A stretch of DNA of 64,000 nucleotides from Bacteroidota bacterium (GTDB lineage: Bacteria > Bacteroidota > Ignavibacteria > Kapaibacteriales > HRBIN21). Positions 61,185-64,000 of this stretch are shown piece after piece. The stretch covers positions 1 through 64,000 of the forward strand of contig JAUQPL010000009.1 in NCBI GenBank assembly GCA_030550395.1, written 5' to 3'. The notes below the pieces were generated by a model. The model was not told the origin of the DNA. It searched no databases and worked only from the letters and a program-made list of their open reading frames with translations. The translations under genes were made by a program, and so were the position numbers. Within the stretch, counting starts at the first letter, position 1. The number at the start of each line of letters is the position of its first letter.

Positions 61185-61928
61185 TTATTCCCACCGATAG
61201 CGCTCCAGGTGGAAGCTTTCGCCTAAGTAAAGGCGTCGCACGTCGGGATGGGCAGCGATTTCTTCAGCAGTGCCGGAGTAGAAGATGCTGCCGTCAATGA
61301 GGATATAAGCTCGGTCAGTGATGGAGAGAGTTTCGTGCACATTGTGGTCTGTGATGAGAACACCGATGTTGCGGGCTTTGAGACGACGCACCAACCGCAT
61401 GAGGTCTTCTACGGCCAGGGGGTCGATACCTGCAAAAGGTTCGTCAAGCAAGATAAAGCGGGGGTCCGTGGCAAGAGCACGGGCGATTTCACAGCGCCGG
61501 CGCTCACCGCCGGAGAGCATATAACCCTTCCGGTGCCGAATCTGGTGAATACCGAACTCTTCTAGCAACTGCTCCAGTCGCTCCCGCTGTTCATGGCGAG
61601 GTAATCCCCGTGTTTGCAGGATTGACCGAATATTATCCTCAACCGTCAGCCCGCGAAAGACCGAGGGTTCCTGTGGGAGGTAGCTAATCCCCAAGCGAGC
61701 ACGCTGGTACATGGGCATGGAGGTTAGCTCCTGCTCATCTAAGAAAATGCGTCCAGCATTGGGGGAGATCATGCCGACGAGCATGTAGAAGGTCGTGGTC
61801 TTGCCAGCACCGTTCGGACCTAATAGGCCGACCACCTCGCCTTGGTGGACTTCTAAGGATACCCCTCTGACTACCGGGCGTCGTCGGTAGAGCTTGGTCA
61901 GACCCGTGCACCAGAGACGGCTCTTCAT
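61185..61928 (-). CDS. lptB: LPS export ABC transporter ATPase LptB
   Basis: ATPase that powers extraction of lipopolysaccharide from the inner membrane by LptFG, 247 residues. [19 protein letters not shown] (Walker A), [17 protein letters not shown] (Q-loop), [15 protein letters not shown] (signature) and [16 protein letters not shown] (Walker B) are the LptB forms. The ATG overlaps the HtrA protease stop by four bases. The presence of LptB supports a lipopolysaccharide-bearing outer membrane. Confidence 0.97.
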   Translation of the reverse strand: MKSRLWCTGLTKLYRRRPVVRGVSLEVHQGEVVGLLGPNGAGKTTTFYMLVGMISPNAGRIFLDEQELTSMPMYQRARLGISYLPQEPSVFRGLTVEDNIRSILQTRGLPRHEQRERLEQLLEEFGIHQIRHRKGYMLSGGERRRCEIARALATDPRFILLDEPFAGIDPLAVEDLMRLVRRLKARNIGVLITDHNVHETLSITDRAYILIDGSIFYSGTAEEIAAHPDVRRLYLGESFHLERYRWE

Positions 61929-63115
61929 GGGCGACGTTTTCCAACGGTGAGGGTGACCACTTGTTCCCTCCCGCCCCGGAGGATTGTCAGCCGAAGGCGC
62001 TGTCCGACAATACTGTCGGAGAGGAGGAGTTCGGCGTCCTTGCTATCACGGACGCGTATACCGTCAATGGCGATGATGATGTCGCCGGGTTCCAGTCCTG
62101 CCCGATCAGCGGGGGAATCCCGACGGACACTGATGATCAATGCTCCGTACTGTCCCATCCCTGGGGCATATTGCTCTAAGTTGCCTAAGCGGATGCCGAT
62201 ATCAATGTTGCGCTCAAGAGTGCCTGCGGCATGGAGGCGTTCGATGATGAATTTCACTCGGTTGATGGGAATAGCAAAGCCAATACCGATGCTACCGGCA
62301 CCCTGCCAATTTTGCGCTGTGGAGATGATGGCAGCGTTGACGCCGATGACCTCTCCCAGAGCGTTGACCAAAGGTCCGCCGGAGTTCCCCGAGCTGATGG
62401 CGGCATCGGTTTGAATCATCCCGCGGTAGATACGTCCTTGCTGCTGGAAGTTGACTCCTGTGTTACTGACCACGCCGACGGTAACAGTAGGTTTTGCGTT
62501 CAGGTCAAACAGCCCGAAAGGATTGCCGAAGGCGATGACCCATTCGCCGACAGTGATGGAATCAGAATTCCCCAAGCGCAGATAGGGGAAACGGCGGTTG
62601 CTCTGAGAACGCAACTTCAGAAGAGCAATGTCGCTTACCGGGTCGGCTCCCACAAGTTCGGCTTCATAGTGCTCTCCACCAACCAGAGTCACCGTAATCC
62701 GCGTGGGATTCTCCCCGATGACGTGCTGGTTTGTGACTACATAGCCGTCGGGCGAAATGATAAATCCAGAGCCCAGGTTGCGAATGGTATAACGCCGGCG
62801 GTATTCCCGAGGCTCTCCAAAAAAGAAGCGAAAGATGGGGTCGTCAAAGAACCAAGAGCTAAACGGGTCACGATAGACTACTTCGCGCTCGTCCGTGACC
62901 GTGATGCCAACGACGGCGGGGCTGCAGAGTTGAACCGCTCGTGTGATGGCGTTTGCCCTCAAGCCGGTCAAGGTTGTATTCAGCAGGCTGCGGAGAGTGT
63001 CGGGCGAATATCCAGTGCTTTCCTCATAGAGCTTCTGTCCACCGCTGCCGGAACAGTTCAGACCAAGAACAAGAAGACTTCCCACAAGCCATGTGCTGCA
63101 TCGGAGGCGATGCAT
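61925..63115 (-). CDS. HtrA/Deg-family serine protease with one PDZ domain
   Basis: 396-residue periplasmic protease/chaperone. After an N-terminal hydrophobic segment (possible lipobox LGLNC at 17-21, with an atypical asparagine before the cysteine) comes the chymotrypsin-fold protease with the triad in VVTNQHVIG (H), [11 protein letters not shown] (D) and [11 protein letters not shown] (S), then one PDZ domain ([20 protein letters not shown]). DegQ/DegP have two PDZ domains, so this is DegS-like in layout, though without evidence of a DegS role. Start ATG 63115; an in-frame start far upstream adds 82 unrelated residues. The 151 bases to the next gene contain a candidate promoter on the plus strand and none I can support on the minus strand. 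Confidence 0.94.
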   Translation of the reverse strand: MHRLRCSTWLVGSLLVLGLNCSGSGGQKLYEESTGYSPDTLRSLLNTTLTGLRANAITRAVQLCSPAVVGITVTDEREVVYRDPFSSWFFDDPIFRFFFGEPREYRRRYTIRNLGSGFIISPDGYVVTNQHVIGENPTRITVTLVGGEHYEAELVGADPVSDIALLKLRSQSNRRFPYLRLGNSDSITVGEWVIAFGNPFGLFDLNAKPTVTVGVVSNTGVNFQQQGRIYRGMIQTDAAISSGNSGGPLVNALGEVIGVNAAIISTAQNWQGAGSIGIGFAIPINRVKFIIERLHAAGTLERNIDIGIRLGNLEQYAPGMGQYGALIISVRRDSPADRAGLEPGDIIIAIDGIRVRDSKDAELLLSDSIVGQRLRLTILRGGREQVVTLTVGKRRP

Positions 63116-63213
63116 GGAGGCAATCCTGGCGGCTACTACAACTTGCTGGAGTATTGACGAAGTGACAGTTAGCTTTTGGACGATATGAAGTAGCAGCGAG
63201 AAACCGTGCGCAT

Positions 63214-63244
63214 TTTTGCAGAGTATAAAGCGGCTGGAAGTTTG
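63214..63244 (+). promoter_or_regulatory. Candidate promoter of the right-edge outer-membrane protein
   Basis: TTTTG at 63214-63218 and GAAGTTTG at 63237-63244 are separated by 18 bases, close to the Bacteroidota -33/-7 arrangement with one mismatch in the first base of the -7 element. Start of transcription near 63251, about 16 bases before ATG 63267. Confidence 0.4.
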
Positions 63245-63266
63245 TCCCTTTCGGACCGAAGAGACC

Positions 63267-64000
63267 ATGGGCGTTAGAGTCCTTCTGCTGGTAGTCGTCG
63301 CGGTAGGGGTCGTTGCGCAGGAGAGAACGTCCACACCAATACAGGTGCAAGGGAATCTCAATGTGACGGCAGAGGCGTATACCAGTTCCGGAGATGGTGC
63401 GGAGCCACGATTCCTGCCTCGGTATGGGATGCGGGTCTTTTTCCGCCCTGTAGTGCGCCTTTTCGGGCAGATGGAGCTTCCCTTTGAGCTCTCGCTCGGT
63501 GCTAATACGGGAACGCGAGCCAGTTACCCGCTTGCTTTCCAGCAACCTTTCAATCAGCTGGGAGCCAGTCCGCAGATTACCTCATGGCTGCGTTTGCACG
63601 GTGGATATTTCTCTCTGCAACTTTCCGAGCTTACTTTCGGGGATCTCCGAGTCCTTGGGGGAGGGATGGAACTTTCTCCTGGAGTATTGCGACTGAAGAG
63701 TTTTTACGGCATCGTCCAGCATTCGCGCCCGGTGGATACCACCGTTGGATTCCCCGGTGTATATCGTCGTCGAGCATGGGGGGGCTCCGTGGGAATTGCA
63801 ACGGAGGGAGGAACCGAGATCCTGCTCCACTATGTCCGCCTTCTGGATGATACGGCCAGCATTCGCCTTCTCCGTGTTCTTCGGGACTCGCTGCGGACGG
63901 ACACAGTTGTGACGCCAGCGCAAGACAATGCTATTGCAGCGCTGAGCTTTCGTGCGCCGATTGCAAAGTCGGTGGTCCTCCAGGGTGAAGTAGCCTTCAG
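63267..64000 (+). CDS. Large outer-membrane protein, 3'-truncated by window edge
   Basis: Frame open from ATG 63267 to the right edge (244 complete codons). A signal peptide (MGVRVLLLVVVAVGVVAQ) is followed by VQGNLNVTAEAYTSSGDGAEPRFLPRY and then alternating beta-like segments rich in aromatic and glycine residues (WLRLHGGYFSLQLSELTFGDLRV, then GGMELSPGVLRLKSFYGIVQ). This pattern, with FRPVVRLFGQMELPFELSL early on, is typical of large beta-barrel outer-membrane proteins in this group. The function cannot be given from the fragment. A promoter-like TTTTG/GAAGTTTG lies upstream. Confidence 0.75.
   Translation, partial: MGVRVLLLVVVAVGVVAQERTSTPIQVQGNLNVTAEAYTSSGDGAEPRFLPRYGMRVFFRPVVRLFGQMELPFELSLGANTGTRASYPLAFQQPFNQLGASPQITSWLRLHGGYFSLQLSELTFGDLRVLGGGMELSPGVLRLKSFYGIVQHSRPVDTTVGFPGVYRRRAWGGSVGIATEGGTEILLHYVRLLDDTASIRLLRVLRDSLRTDTVVTPAQDNAIAALSFRAPIAKSVVLQGEVAF

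Noticed and set aside
1-64000. Insertion sequences, prophage, CRISPR arrays, rRNA genes or toxin-antitoxin modules
   Set aside because: I found no transposase, integrase, phage, cas or rRNA sequence and no regularly spaced repeats; all genes fit housekeeping or envelope functions.

Overview
The window looks like a chromosomal segment of a moderately GC-rich member of the Bacteroidota/Chlorobiota (FCB) group; a Kapabacteria- or Ignavibacteria-like lineage is my best guess, not a firm assignment. Three observations support this. (i) Secreted proteins end in domains that look like type IX secretion (Por) C-terminal sorting domains: the M1 peptidase at the left edge and the 1393-residue protein at 15645-19826. 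(ii) At least eight gene starts are preceded by an 8-mer of the form TAnnTTTG, the Bacteroidota -7 promoter element, four of them exactly TAAGTTTG. (iii) A 31-codon AURKAIP1/COX24-like (mS38-like) gene, known from this group, lies at 42655-42750. Shine-Dalgarno sequences are present before some genes (site-2 protease, recA, HU, response regulator) and absent from many.

Layout. 2-5338 (+): secreted M1 peptidase (cut by the window edge), class V aminotransferase, lysS, site-2 protease. 5335-14110 (-): rnr, a GAF/degenerate-GGDEF membrane protein, two tandem paralogous secreted proteins, ndk, sucD, a TPR protein. 14110-15657 (-): a fibronectin-like protein, tRNA-Arg(ACG), rpsT, endonuclease V. 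15645-22288 (-): giant secreted protein, APH/AAA fusion kinase, OmpR-type regulator. 22298-30134 (-): superoxide dismutase and a complete Suf iron-sulfur operon (sufB, C, D, S, U, a cysteine-less SufA domain fused to SufT, ferredoxin, Rrf2 regulator, SufA). 30250-31431 (-): thiolase. 31524-33634 (+): VWA protein and a membrane protein. 33640-34695 (-): recA. 34888-45137 (+): methyltransferase, OsmC, ferritin-VIT1 fusion, a divisome-type PBP, Yip1-like protein, orphan receiver, LEA14-like lipoprotein, CBS-domain protein, HU, TPR protein, COX24-like mini-gene, ACMSD and kynureninase. 45099-49712 (-): MlaF-like ATPase, dual peptide-transporter ATPase, lipoprotein, small outer-membrane protein, FabL-like enoyl-ACP reductase. 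49826-61181 (+): uvrA, YbhN-like flippase-fold protein, queE, DUF3109 protein, two histidine kinases flanking a YihY/BrkB protein, MFS transporter, purH. 61185-63115 (-): lptB and an HtrA/Deg protease. 63267 to the right edge (+): start of a large outer-membrane protein.

The genome is very compact. Most genes in a run overlap by 1-50 bases or are a few bases apart, no stretch longer than about 200 bases lacks a gene, and convergent genes abut or overlap with no room for a normal intrinsic terminator. I saw no insertion sequence, phage gene, CRISPR array or long repeat. The most coherent functional unit is the Suf operon: its own candidate regulator (Rrf2 with three cysteines), a scaffold-type SufU, two A-type carrier domains (one stripped of all ligand cysteines and fused to SufT), a ferredoxin, and superoxide dismutase downstream. 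Its promoter region carries a perfect 13-bp inverted repeat that could be the operator. The most unusual single item is that SufA-SufT fusion.
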